Shown here piece by piece: positions 16,110 through 24,035 of a stretch of DNA of 42,468 nucleotides; position 1 is the stretch's first letter, and every line of letters begins with the position of its first letter. The stretch covers positions 1-42,468 of the forward strand of contig CAIQDA010000494.1 of NCBI GenBank assembly GCA_903870415.1, read 5' to 3'. Made by a program: the position numbers and the translations under genes. Source of the stretch: an uncultured delta proteobacterium. Its GTDB lineage: Bacteria; Myxococcota_A; Polyangia; Polyangiales; Polyangiaceae. The notes below the pieces were generated by a model, which worked only from the letters and a program-made list of their open reading frames with translations, was not told the DNA's origin and ran no database searches.

Positions 16110-17005
16110 TGTTTCTTCGAACCACGCTTGCGGCGTTGCTGAGCGTCTCGCTCGCCTTCGCCGACGACGCCACTCCGGTGCAGGCTTCTGTGCCCGCAGG
16201 CCCCGCCTCGACGGACGCAACGGCAGCTTCGCCGTCGACACCTTCGACAACCGAAAACGCGTTGCCACCCGCGGCTCCAGCTGCGCCCGTGGTACCCGCA
16301 GCGGCGGCACCCAAAGCAGCGGTGGTCGTGGCGAAATCCGCGGAGAAAAGCTCCGAGGTCGCGCGCCCGAGCGCGGCGACGAACCCGCCGATCAAGCCCG
16401 GTGTTTCGCGATGCTTCGAGGAGAAGCAGCCGGGTCTCGTGGTGGAGGCGAACACGTCGAACGGGCAAGAGTTCGCGCTCGTACGACGGGTGCTTCGCAT
16501 CACCGCGGATCGCCGCACGCTCGTGTGCCGCGAGTTCGATCGCAACGCCGACGGGCGCTACGACACGGCCCGCCACTACGACGCGAAGGGTGAGCCGACC
16601 TACGAAGAGATCGACAGCGACCACGACGGCCGCGTGGATCTTTGGCTCTTTTTCCAGGGTGGCAAGGTCGGCGAAGAACAGCGCGACACGAACCTCGACG
16701 GCGAGGCCGACGAAACGATCACGTTCAACGAGCTCGGGCAAATCAGCCGCGTGCGCCGCGACCGAAACTTCGATGGCAAGGTCGACGAGTGGGAGATCTA
16801 CGCGAACGGCAATCTCGAACGCCGCGGCGTCGACGACTCGTTCGAAGGGCGAGTGACCCGCTGGGATCGCGACGGCGAGCTCGTTCCGCCGGAAGCTCCC
16901 GTTGCGGAAGAGAAGAAGGAAGAAGCTCCGCCGCCCGAGGCAAAACCCTCGAAGAGGCGCGGAGCTGGTGCGCCTAAGGCACCCAAAGCGACGAAGAAAA
17001 AATAG
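16109..17005 (+). CDS. Exported Asp/Gly-repeat protein with Pro/Ala linker and Lys-rich tail
   Basis: 298 residues. A Sec signal peptide is predicted, with cleavage after AFA at about residue 18. Residues 20-95 are a Pro/Ala-rich linker, possibly spanning cell wall or periplasm. Residues 100-257 hold the same kind of motifs as the upstream lipoprotein: DRNADGRYD (144-152), DSDHDGRVD (169-177), DTNLDGEAD (193-201), DRNFDGKVD (218-226) and WDRDG, alternating with WLFFQGG and WEIYANG strands. The C-terminus is Lys/Pro-rich (ends KKK). The start overlaps the previous stop by one base. It is followed by a strong terminator, so the operon has two genes. The duplication of an ancestral gene is inferred from the shared repeat pattern. 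Confidence 0.85.
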   Translation: MFLRTTLAALLSVSLAFADDATPVQASVPAGPASTDATAASPSTPSTTENALPPAAPAAPVVPAAAAPKAAVVVAKSAEKSSEVARPSAATNPPIKPGVSRCFEEKQPGLVVEANTSNGQEFALVRRVLRITADRRTLVCREFDRNADGRYDTARHYDAKGEPTYEEIDSDHDGRVDLWLFFQGGKVGEEQRDTNLDGEADETITFNELGQISRVRRDRNFDGKVDEWEIYANGNLERRGVDDSFEGRVTRWDRDGELVPPEAPVAEEKKEEAPPPEAKPSKRRGAGAPKAPKATKKK

Positions 17006-17043
17006 CCATCCACGCCGCGTGATGCGGCGACAAGGCAACGACA

Positions 17044-17081
17044 AAGGGCTCGCACGTTGATGCGGGCCCTTCGTTTTTTTT
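17044..17081 (+). terminator. Rho-independent terminator of the Asp/Gly-repeat operon
   Basis: AAGGGCTCGCA (17044-17054) pairs with TGCGGGCCCTT (17061-17071) with one G-U pair and a 6-base loop, followed closely by eight T (17074-17081). It lies 38 bases after the stop at 17005. Confidence 0.9.
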
Positions 17082-17115
17082 CACGCGGTGACGCGGTCTC
17101 ACGTCGCCCTTCGGC

Positions 17116-17469
17116 TTACGGCGCTGACGTTCCTGCGCGGCCGTAAACGTCTTCGAGGCGCACCACGTCGTCGAGCTCCGGCGTGGACACTTCCACGACG
17201 TCCACGTCCGTGACCGCGATCATGCGGTGGATGGTGCGGGGCAAGCAATGAAACGAGTCGCCTGCGTTCATGACGAGAACGCGCACGTCGCCGTCGGCCC
17301 CAAGCTCCAGGTTCATGGTGCCACTCTGCACGAGGAACGTTTCTTCCTTGCGTTCGTGGTACTGACGAGACAGACGCTGACCAGCGGCGATGTGCAGCAC
17401 CTTGCCGACGTAGCGTTCCGTATGGGCCCAGATTAGCTCATACCCCCAAGGTTTTTCCACGCGTTTCAT
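17116..17469 (-). CDS. Cupin mannose-6-phosphate isomerase-like protein
   Basis: 117 residues, a single cupin domain like the C-terminal part of bifunctional ManA/ManC or stand-alone type II phosphomannose isomerases. It begins KPWGYELIWA; metal ligands are probably H38 and E43 (QYHERKEE) and H81 (PRTIHRM). Reaction by family: fructose-6-phosphate to mannose-6-phosphate for sugar-nucleotide supply, though small cupins may act on other sugars. ATG 17469 has GGAG six bases upstream. Its start is only 26 bases from the divergent start of the pseudouridine synthase gene, so its promoter must lie inside that gene. Confidence 0.85.
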   Translation of the reverse strand: MKRVEKPWGYELIWAHTERYVGKVLHIAAGQRLSRQYHERKEETFLVQSGTMNLELGADGDVRVLVMNAGDSFHCLPRTIHRMIAVTDVDVVEVSTPELDDVVRLEDVYGRAGTSAP

Positions 17470-17495
17470 TTAAGGCTCCAGTACCGGCTCCTGCC

Positions 17496-19115
17496 ATGGC
17501 TCAAGAACGTTTGCAAAAAATTCTCGCCCGCGCGGGCATCGCTTCCCGCCGAGCCGCCGAAGAAATCGTGGTGGCCGGTCGCGTCCGCGTGAACGGAAAA
17601 GTCGTCGATGAGCTCGGTGCGAAGGCCGATCCGATGGACGACAAGATCGAGCTCGATGGGCGCCGCATTCTTGCGGAGACGCCCACCTACATCGTCTTTC
17701 ACAAGCCTCGCGGCATCGTCACGACCCTCAGCGACCCGGAAGGTCGCCCGACGGTTGCAGACTACATTCAAGATCTTCCCGCGCGCGTTTTCCCTGTCGG
17801 GCGCCTGGACTTTGCCACGAGCGGCGTGCTGCTTTTGACGAACGACGGCGACTTCTCGAATGGTCTCCTTCACCCGAAGAAGGCCGTTCCGAAAACCTAC
17901 GTCGTCAAAGTCCAAGGCCTCATGGAGGACGCGGATATCGATCGCTGGCGTAAGGGCGTGAAGCTCGAAGACGGCACCGTGACGAGGCCCGCCGAGATCG
18001 GCATCCTGCGCAACGACGGCGACAAGACGTGGTTCGAGCTGACGATTTCAGAAGGAAAAAATCAGCAAATTCGACGCATGGGCGAGGCGACCGGCTTTCG
18101 CGTGATGCGTCTGGCTCGTCTGTCGTTTGCCGAGGTGACCGCCGAGGGTTTGCGCCCCGGCATGTGGCGCCTCGTCACGCGCGAAGAGCTCAACGGGATG
18201 AAGAAAGAGTGGGGCGTTCCGAAGCGTATTCCTTCGGAAGAAGCGCTCTCTCGCATGGCCGTCAAGGCAACCACGATGAAGGTCGCGAAGGCCTTTGAGC
18301 GCGGCGGCTCGGTGGAAGGCGGGCTTTCGTTGCATCGCAAGCGCACCGCGACCACGGCCGAGAAGCTCGCGTTCGCAGGCGATGACGGTGCCCGCGGGGC
18401 ACGTGCAGCCGAACGTATGCGCGACCGAAACGGCGTGCGCGTCGACCAAGGTGACGACGCGACGTTCGTTGCTCCGCGAGCCGCTCGCCCGGCCTTCGGA
18501 AACCGGGCCCCCGTTCGAGGACGTCGCGAGGAACGCGCGCCAGAAGCGCCACGCGGCGCCCACGGGGCGAAGCCTGCGACGCGCGCACGTCGTGAGGAAG
18601 GCGCGCCGGAAGCGGCACGTGGCCCCCACGGCGCGAAGCCTGCCACGCGCGCACGTCGTGAGGAACGCGCGCCAGAAGCTGCAGCACGCGGAGCCTACGG
18701 AGACAAAGCGCCTGTGCGCGGACGTCGCGAGGAACGCGGCCCAGAAGGCGCGGCACGCGGAGCCTACGCCGGCAAAGCGGCTCCACGAGGACGTCGCGAG
18801 GAACGCGGCCCAGAAGGCGCGGCACGCGGAGCCTACGCAGGCAAAGCGGCTCCACGAGGACGTCGCGAGGAACGCGCACCGGAAGGCGCGCCACGCGGAG
18901 CCCACGCAGGCAAAGCGGCTCCACGCGGACGTCGCGAGGAACGCGGAGCTCCGAAGGCGGCAGCTCGTCGTGAAGCCCCCCGCGAGGGAGCGGCGAATCG
19001 AGATTTTTCGAAGGAAAAACCCGCACGGGAGGCGCCGGCACGTCGCGGTGCTGGGCGCAGCGAGCGCACCCCCGAGCGCGACATCAAGGCGCGTCGTTCA
19101 CCGCGACGTCGCTGA
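17496..19115 (+). CDS. rRNA pseudouridine synthase (RluB/RsuA family) with long repetitive Arg-rich tail
   Basis: 539 residues, about twice the usual length. Residues 1-65 are an S4 RNA-binding domain (ERLQKILARAGIASRR). Residues 66-240 are the catalytic domain with GRLDFATSGVLLLTNDGD, whose Asp is the nucleophile, and KTYVVKV, IGILRNDGDKTWFELTISEG and QQIRRM, as in RluB enzymes that modify 23S rRNA. Residues about 270-539 form a low-complexity tail rich in Arg, Ala, Gly and Glu, including seven ~23-residue repeats (336-496) of the RGRREERAPE kind. The tail may bind RNA or drive condensates; many myxobacterial homologues also carry tails. No ribosome site is seen; TACCGG lies 8 bases upstream. 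The 3' end overlaps the convergent esterase gene by 18 bases. Confidence 0.92.
   Translation: MAQERLQKILARAGIASRRAAEEIVVAGRVRVNGKVVDELGAKADPMDDKIELDGRRILAETPTYIVFHKPRGIVTTLSDPEGRPTVADYIQDLPARVFPVGRLDFATSGVLLLTNDGDFSNGLLHPKKAVPKTYVVKVQGLMEDADIDRWRKGVKLEDGTVTRPAEIGILRNDGDKTWFELTISEGKNQQIRRMGEATGFRVMRLARLSFAEVTAEGLRPGMWRLVTREELNGMKKEWGVPKRIPSEEALSRMAVKATTMKVAKAFERGGSVEGGLSLHRKRTATTAEKLAFAGDDGARGARAAERMRDRNGVRVDQGDDATFVAPRAARPAFGNRAPVRGRREERAPEAPRGAHGAKPATRARREEGAPEAARGPHGAKPATRARREERAPEAAARGAYGDKAPVRGRREERGPEGAARGAYAGKAAPRGRREERGPEGAARGAYAGKAAPRGRREERAPEGAPRGAHAGKAAPRGRREERGAPKAAARREAPREGAANRDFSKEKPAREAPARRGAGRSERTPERDIKARRSPRRR
18501..18980 (+). repeat. Tandem ~69-bp coding repeats in the pseudouridine synthase tail
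   Basis: Seven imperfect units of 66-69 bases encode RGRREER-type blocks. Units at about 18717-18782 and 18783-18848 are nearly identical at the DNA level (ending GGAGCCTACGC), showing recent local expansion. All units keep the frame. Confidence 0.85.
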
Positions 19116-21584
19116 AGGTCGAGCTCGCAAGAGCGTCGCGGAGTCACCGGCGAGCACGTAGCGCCGGTGACCTGCGACGATGGGATTCGCGTCCGCATTC
19201 GCTCCCGAATCGGCGACGACGAGTGTCGGAAGCAAGTCCGGCAGTGCCAGCGCGTGCATGAGCGCGTGCTCGTCGTGACCTGTGATGAACACCAGGTTTT
19301 TACCAGGGATGGCGACGGCAAGAGCCAGGTCGACCCCGGTAAGCGTCCGTGCGCCGAGTTGCAGTCCATGATCCGAAAAGACGATGCCCTCGCGCTTCAG
19401 CATCGCATCGATCGCAGGGTCGCTGGCGGGCCCCACCACCACGACAGTTCGGTCGCTCGGCATCGCGTCGCGCACACTGCCGATGGGCAGCGCCACGTCG
19501 AGAAACGGTCGATGCGGGAGGAACGTCTCGGCGACGAGCCGTGACGTTGGTCCGTCCGAGGCCATGATGAGCGTCGGAGCCTGAAAAACATCGCGCAAAC
19601 GAAGGAGCGGTGGCGGCGGCGGTGCGGACTTGGATCGAACCCAACGGTTGCCGCGGCGCTCGAGTTGCAGGTCCGTGCGCTTCTTCTCAAGGGCGATGCG
19701 AGACCCGTCGATGACAATCTCCTTCGTCGTTCGAGAGAGAGAGGCCGTGTTCACGCGCAAGCGCTCGATGCCCTTGGTGACGACCTTCGTGCGGGCCTGC
19801 TCGTGGTGGCCGTCGAGTTCGAACCAGCCCCCAGGTTCGGTCGCGGTTGCAACGTGAAAACCCTGCGAAAAGGCAGTCGCAATGTCGTTTCCAAGGTAGC
19901 GAAAATGCGCGAGCGGCGTGCGTCGTTGCGCGAGAAGCCAATCGAGGCCGTGCCCCTCCGAGAAGGTCCACGTCCACACGTCGTGGCCCGCGGCCGGTTG
20001 GTCGTAAACAACGCTCTGATCGAGGTGCCGATACGCGTCCACGAGCACCTTGCTGTTGTCGAGCGGGAGATCGAGGGTCCCGTGAACGACGCGGAACGGA
20101 ACGCCGAGACCGTTCGCGGCGTGGAGTGCGGGCGAGCGGGCCTGTGCCCCTGAAGATTCCCAGGGGTGCAGCGTGAGGCCGCCGAGGTCGCGGCGCACGA
20201 AGTAGCTCTGGTAACCGCAAAGCGGCATCGCGCCTGCGAACCGGTCCGGGTGCCGCAATGCGATCGATGCGGAGCCCGTGCCTCCCATCGACGCGCCTGT
20301 GATCGTGATGCGATCGCGATCGATCGGAAAGCGCGCGACCATGGCGTCGATGGCGTCGAGCACGGCTCGCTCGCCCATGCCGCGGTACATCGAGTTTCCG
20401 TGCGCGGCCGGCGCGACAATGAACGCATCGATAGGCGTTTTCCTTACGGGAAGGCGCTCGCGTGCCGCGCCCTCAAGGCCCGTTGCGTGGTCGCCAAGCG
20501 TCGCGCGGAGGAAGTTCATCGCGCGTCCATCGAGCCCGTGAAGCGAGACCACGAGCGGGTAGCGTCGTGCCACCGAACGGGGCAGGGGAGGCATGTAGAC
20601 TGCAAGCTCTTGTGCGCGGCCATCGATGCGGGCCACGAGACCAAGTCGCGCGGAGCCGTCCATCGTGTCGAGCGGATCGACGTGACGCTCGAGCGGCGCG
20701 ACGATGCGACGCAAATCGTCAGCGAATATCTTCACGAGCGCCATGTCGGGAGCGGGTGCCGTGAGCAGTTCGCTCAAGCGCTCTTGCAAGAGCGCGAGCG
20801 TGCCCGAAACGAGGGCGGCGCTGCGTTCGGGTAACGCGTCGAGCTTCAATGCGCGCGACGAGGCGAGGAGCGCGAGGACGTCCTTCGGTGCGTCGAAGGC
20901 GAGCTCGGGCCCGCTCGCCCAGCGAAAGAACGAACGATCCAGCGTGCGCGTGAGAAAAGTGTCGTCACTCGGAGTGCGCAGCTCGGGCAGCAGAGACAGT
21001 GAATCGATGAGTAAATTTGCAGGCCGAACGTCGCTCTTCGGAAGCAGTTCGACGTCACGCCGCTCGAGGACGACCGTGGCTCCTGGCAGGCGCAAACGAA
21101 GGGTGCAGGTGCTCGCGGGCGGCTCTACGTCGACCTCAAGCATCCTCGGTTCGGGGTTCGCTCCGAGCGCGCGCCACGAGAAACGTTCGAGGCCACCGGC
21201 GCCGAGTGAGCGCCCGCCAATGCTTGCATGATGCACGTTGCCCTCGTCGACGACGAGCGCCGCGCCAGCCTCACTCTTCACGAGAGCGCGGACCGTTACG
21301 CGCGCGCATGGCTTGGGGAATCGCAGGAATCCGTCGCGAGTTTGCGCGCTCGATGGGACGCCTTCGCTCACGACGGTGAACGCGGGCACGAAGCCCATGG
21401 AGTCCGCGGCAACGTCGAAGGAGCCGTTTGCTCCACGGTCGACGACCCACTCGGCGCGCGCATCGCGCGTGAGCACCATCGCGAGCAGCGTCGCGGAAAT
21501 AGCGAACGCCCGAGCCTCGCAAAACGCGACACTCGGGCGAACACGCAAGGGCAGGAGCTTCGAGGCACGCGCACGGGTACGCAT
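19098..21584 (-). CDS. Large exported esterase with alpha/beta hydrolase core
   Basis: 828 residues from ATG 21584. A signal peptide with a long basic n-region ends at ARA (residue 44). Residues 45-330 are an unrecognised N-terminal region with beta-rich features. Residues 340-560 are an alpha/beta hydrolase of the PHB-depolymerase/feruloyl-esterase/S9 type: SLHG oxyanion (347-350), nucleophile elbow GASMG with S432, D505 (HGTLD) and H534 (AAGHD). The C-terminal 250 residues contain Rossmann-like strands (TLIMASDG, VVVVGPASD, LVFITGH), which may be a second binding domain. The reading frame extends to 21800, but that part is inside the previous gene. It is 20 bases downstream of the zinc-ribbon gene. 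The 3' end overlaps the pseudouridine synthase gene tail to tail. Confidence 0.85.
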   Translation of the reverse strand: MRTRARASKLLPLRVRPSVAFCEARAFAISATLLAMVLTRDARAEWVVDRGANGSFDVAADSMGFVPAFTVVSEGVPSSAQTRDGFLRFPKPCARVTVRALVKSEAGAALVVDEGNVHHASIGGRSLGAGGLERFSWRALGANPEPRMLEVDVEPPASTCTLRLRLPGATVVLERRDVELLPKSDVRPANLLIDSLSLLPELRTPSDDTFLTRTLDRSFFRWASGPELAFDAPKDVLALLASSRALKLDALPERSAALVSGTLALLQERLSELLTAPAPDMALVKIFADDLRRIVAPLERHVDPLDTMDGSARLGLVARIDGRAQELAVYMPPLPRSVARRYPLVVSLHGLDGRAMNFLRATLGDHATGLEGAARERLPVRKTPIDAFIVAPAAHGNSMYRGMGERAVLDAIDAMVARFPIDRDRITITGASMGGTGSASIALRHPDRFAGAMPLCGYQSYFVRRDLGGLTLHPWESSGAQARSPALHAANGLGVPFRVVHGTLDLPLDNSKVLVDAYRHLDQSVVYDQPAAGHDVWTWTFSEGHGLDWLLAQRRTPLAHFRYLGNDIATAFSQGFHVATATEPGGWFELDGHHEQARTKVVTKGIERLRVNTASLSRTTKEIVIDGSRIALEKKRTDLQLERRGNRWVRSKSAPPPPPLLRLRDVFQAPTLIMASDGPTSRLVAETFLPHRPFLDVALPIGSVRDAMPSDRTVVVVGPASDPAIDAMLKREGIVFSDHGLQLGARTLTGVDLALAVAIPGKNLVFITGHDEHALMHALALPDLLPTLVVADSGANADANPIVAGHRRYVLAGDSATLLRARPSATSR

Positions 21585-21604
21585 GACGAGCTGCCTGACC
21601 TCGA

Positions 21605-22099
21605 TCAGGCCACGACGCTGTGCGCGAGAACGCGCGCCTCGTCCCGGAAAAGGACGCGAATCTTCTGGCGGTCGATGACCTCCACCACGATGCCGTCGCC
21701 AAATTTGCTGTGGCGCATGAGCTCGTTGGCTTTGAAGGTTTCGCGGAACGCGTAGGAGCGGAAGTCGGTTGGGTGGTGACCCGAGACCGACGACTCCCAT
21801 TGGCGGAGGCTCAGCGCGGCGGCCTTTTGCTCGGCCTCCTCACGCGAGGCGCGATCGCGACGTGGCGCCTTGGGGGCACCTGACTTCGTGGTCTTGCTCG
21901 CGGTTGCGCGCTTCGTTGCGGTCGCAGCGGGCTTCTCGCCCGGCGCGTGCGCACGGTAATTGTGGACACCGTCACAGGTCTGGCATTCGACCTTCGCGGG
22001 GACGCCGTCATCGACGGCGATAATGCGGTGACCCAGCATGAGCAGGCACTTCGTGCACCATGCATCGACTTCACCACCGGCCTTGTATTGCTTCGACAT
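21605..22099 (-). CDS. Zinc-ribbon protein with Tudor-like C-terminal segment
   Basis: 164 residues from ATG 22099 (GAGG four bases upstream). CxxC pairs at 15-18 and 39-42 form a zinc ribbon. A Lys/Ala/Thr linker (50-90) follows. The C-terminal part has HSKFGDGIVVEVIDRQKIRVLF, a small barrel-like segment similar to the C-terminal domain of UvrD/PcrA helicases that contacts RNA polymerase. The protein could therefore bind nucleic acid or polymerase, but no specific function is established. A protein of this kind is common in myxobacterial genomes as an unnamed conserved family (inference). It lies 14 bases downstream of the 150-residue gene. Confidence 0.75.
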   Translation of the reverse strand: MSKQYKAGGEVDAWCTKCLLMLGHRIIAVDDGVPAKVECQTCDGVHNYRAHAPGEKPAATATKRATASKTTKSGAPKAPRRDRASREEAEQKAAALSLRQWESSVSGHHPTDFRSYAFRETFKANELMRHSKFGDGIVVEVIDRQKIRVLFRDEARVLAHSVVA

Positions 22100-22113
22100 G
22101 ATCCTCGTACGCA

Positions 22114-22566
22114 TTATTCGCGGGGGCGGGAGCGCTCCTCGCGGTGGACAAACACTTCGGTCTCAACTTCGGGCTTTCCAAACGGAAGCGGCGTCTCGCG
22201 ACCCTCTTCCGCCCCTCCCGGAGCGCCATCTTTCGCGGTCTGATCGTTTGGAGAAAAGCGAATCGTCGTGTTGATCTCGAACTGAACGGTGGTGAGAAGG
22301 CTCTGCAGCTCTCCCGCCAGGTTCGTTTGCTCGAGAAAATCGCGCATCTCTTTGGCGACGACGCGGAAGAGACCATTCTTCGTGTCGTCAACCTGAGAAA
22401 GCAACAGGGCGACGACTTCCTTCGGAAGCTTCATGTCACCGACGAGGTGCTTGAGCGAATCGGGCGCTTCCGTGGCTTTTTCCACGCCCTTTTCGACGGC
22501 ACGCTTCAAGAGGTCGGGGATGACGCCCTCGAGCCTTCGTCGACGCGGGTCGCCCGGATCGCTCAT
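22114..22566 (-). CDS. Helical protein of unknown function
   Basis: 150 residues from ATG 22566. It is predicted to be mostly amphipathic helix (residues 8-105: IPDLLKRAVEKGVEKA, KLPKEVVALLLSQV, MRDFLEQTNLAGELQSLL) followed by a strand-like INTTIRFSP and a polar tail. No domain is recognised. It has its own promoter-like pair ending 8 bases before the ATG and no ribosome site, suggesting a leaderless transcript. It is followed by the zinc-ribbon gene. Its pattern of repeated helix and charged turns is similar to phasin or apolipoprotein-like proteins, but this is only a resemblance. Confidence 0.65.
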   Translation of the reverse strand: MSDPGDPRRRRLEGVIPDLLKRAVEKGVEKATEAPDSLKHLVGDMKLPKEVVALLLSQVDDTKNGLFRVVAKEMRDFLEQTNLAGELQSLLTTVQFEINTTIRFSPNDQTAKDGAPGGAEEGRETPLPFGKPEVETEVFVHREERSRPRE

Positions 22567-22574
22567 GGGGACTA

Positions 22575-22603
22575 GCGATAGCGGCGTCGGAGTCAACGGT
22601 CAA
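22575..22603 (-). promoter_or_regulatory. Promoter of the 150-residue helical protein gene
   Basis: TTGACC (22603-22598), 17-base spacer, TATCGC (22580-22575), then 8 bases to ATG 22566. Spacing matches the acyltransferase promoter at 8890-8918, with the predicted transcript start beside the start codon. Confidence 0.5.
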
Positions 22604-22669
22604 CGAAGCCGAGCGCCTCACGTATGATCGTCGATGGCGTGCCTCGGTCCGGGAGGTCGCAAAAGGGGC

Positions 22670-23044
22670 TCAGGCCGCAAGGATGCGAGCTATCCCCGCA
22701 CGGGTTGCGTCGCTCGTGGCGCGGAGGTCGGCGTTGCCCGTCACCGCCACGAGGTAGGAACGCTCGCAAACGCGCATCCGCTCCACGTGGACCGTCCGCG
22801 ACAGCGCGAGGGAGAGGGTGCCGCCTTCGCCCATCGTCGGCGCAAGGAGCGCCAGCGCGCCACACAGCGCCCAAGGACCGCTTGAACCGAGCCAGGTGCC
22901 CTGCTCGTCGGTGACCACCACGGCCTCGACGCCCGTGCGGTCGCGAACGCTCCCGAGCCAGTGATGAAGCGCAACCTCCGGAACCGTGCTGCGTGTTCGA
23001 CGTTGCTCTGCGGCCGGCTCTTGGCCGGAAAAAACCTCACCCAT
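22670..23044 (-). CDS. Roadblock/LC7-like small protein
   Basis: 124 residues from ATG 23044. Residues 25-120 fit the Roadblock/LC7 pattern: LGSVRDRTGVEAVVVTDEQG (helix then strand), a central helix, then RTVHVERMRVCERSYLVAVTGN and a last helix SDATRAGIARIL. Roadblock proteins are small dimers, including MglB, the GTPase-activating partner of MglA that controls motility polarity in myxobacteria; no MglA GTPase is in this window. It lies two genes downstream of a TolR, separated by a membrane protein, in the same direction. The alternative is an unrelated alpha/beta protein. The reading frame is longer (to 23182) but overlaps the upstream gene. Confidence 0.55.
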   Translation of the reverse strand: MGEVFSGQEPAAEQRRTRSTVPEVALHHWLGSVRDRTGVEAVVVTDEQGTWLGSSGPWALCGALALLAPTMGEGGTLSLALSRTVHVERMRVCERSYLVAVTGNADLRATSDATRAGIARILAA

Positions 23045-23096
23045 GGCGTCGAGTGTTCCATGGTGGTTGAATGTAGGCAAACTTCCCGGGGCAAGC

Positions 23097-24032
23097 TCAG
23101 GGCGCTGCGAGTGCGGCGTCGAGCGCAGTGTCGAAGAGTCGTGCCGCGGAGCAACCGATGGCTTGACGCTCGATGGCCGCAAGCGACTCCTCGTCGCTCA
23201 CGCGACCCTCACCACCAGGCACGAGCGAGACAGAGGGCTCCACACGAATACGTGCAAGATGCATGCGTGTCCCGCGGTCAACGAGGAGCACGCGGAGACC
23301 GTGAGGGGAGCGCTGCACGTCTTCGACGCGACCGGCGTCCGCAGGCAAATTGCCAGGAACTTCGTCGATGACGAGGAGCACGCTCTTCGCGGTTTCGACA
23401 AGCGTCACGGCGGTGTTGAGCGCCTCGGTGGTCGCGCCCGCGAGCTGCTCGTGGAAGACCTTTAGACGAAGTTCATCATCTGCAGACTGCACGTCTTCGA
23501 CCCACGAAGGATCGAGAAGGCGCGTCACCGCGAAGGACTCTTGCATGCGGTGAAATCGCGTGAGGCGATCGCTTCCAAGCGCCCCAGGCGGCGCGCGAAG
23601 GCACGACAAAAAGGAGTCGCGCGGAGAGAACTTTGCTGCGTCGAAAACGCCCTGCGGTGAAGTCGCTTCGGAGCTCCCAAGACGCAGGAAAACCGCCTGT
23701 TCGCTGCGCCACGAACGCGTGCGCAACGAAGGGCTCACGAAGTCCCCCATCCAGGGATCTTTCGCCGCGTTGATCGCCGTCTCGACGAGGAGCGAACGAA
23801 CGGACTCCCATCGCGGCCCGATGGTCGCGGCGAGAGCGCGTTGACGCCCGAGGATGGCCGACTTTTGTTGGCCGAGCGAGCGACGCGTGAGAGCCGTGTG
23901 CAACGTCACCGCGATGATGAGCCCCAACACGACGAAGCCCCAGAGCTTGGCGCTGGGGCTTTCGTGGGGACGCTGCTTTCGGAGCTCGCGAAGCTTGGGA
24001 ATGCTTGCGAGTCCGCGCGTCGTTCGCGGCAT
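23097..24032 (-). CDS. Single-pass membrane protein of unknown function downstream of TolR
   Basis: 311 residues. A basic N-terminus (1-28) is followed by one membrane helix (30-48, LWGFVVLGLIIAVTLHTAL). The rest is probably periplasmic or extracytoplasmic. No domain is recognised; a coiled segment (55-90) is followed by an alpha/beta region with DELRLKVFHEQL and SVLLVIDEVPG. The ATG is 3 bases after the TolR stop (24036), so it is the fourth gene of the TolQ-TolR-TolR operon. It may be a motor-associated periplasmic component; that is inference from position. Confidence 0.7.
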   Translation of the reverse strand: MPRTTRGLASIPKLRELRKQRPHESPSAKLWGFVVLGLIIAVTLHTALTRRSLGQQKSAILGRQRALAATIGPRWESVRSLLVETAINAAKDPWMGDFVSPSLRTRSWRSEQAVFLRLGSSEATSPQGVFDAAKFSPRDSFLSCLRAPPGALGSDRLTRFHRMQESFAVTRLLDPSWVEDVQSADDELRLKVFHEQLAGATTEALNTAVTLVETAKSVLLVIDEVPGNLPADAGRVEDVQRSPHGLRVLLVDRGTRMHLARIRVEPSVSLVPGGEGRVSDEESLAAIERQAIGCSAARLFDTALDAALAAP

Positions 24033-24035
24033 GGT

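Noticed and set aside
18295-19161. Alternative plus-frame over the Arg-rich tail of the pseudouridine synthase
   Set aside because: It is a frame shadow of the repeats and starts in the middle of the gene with no ribosome site.
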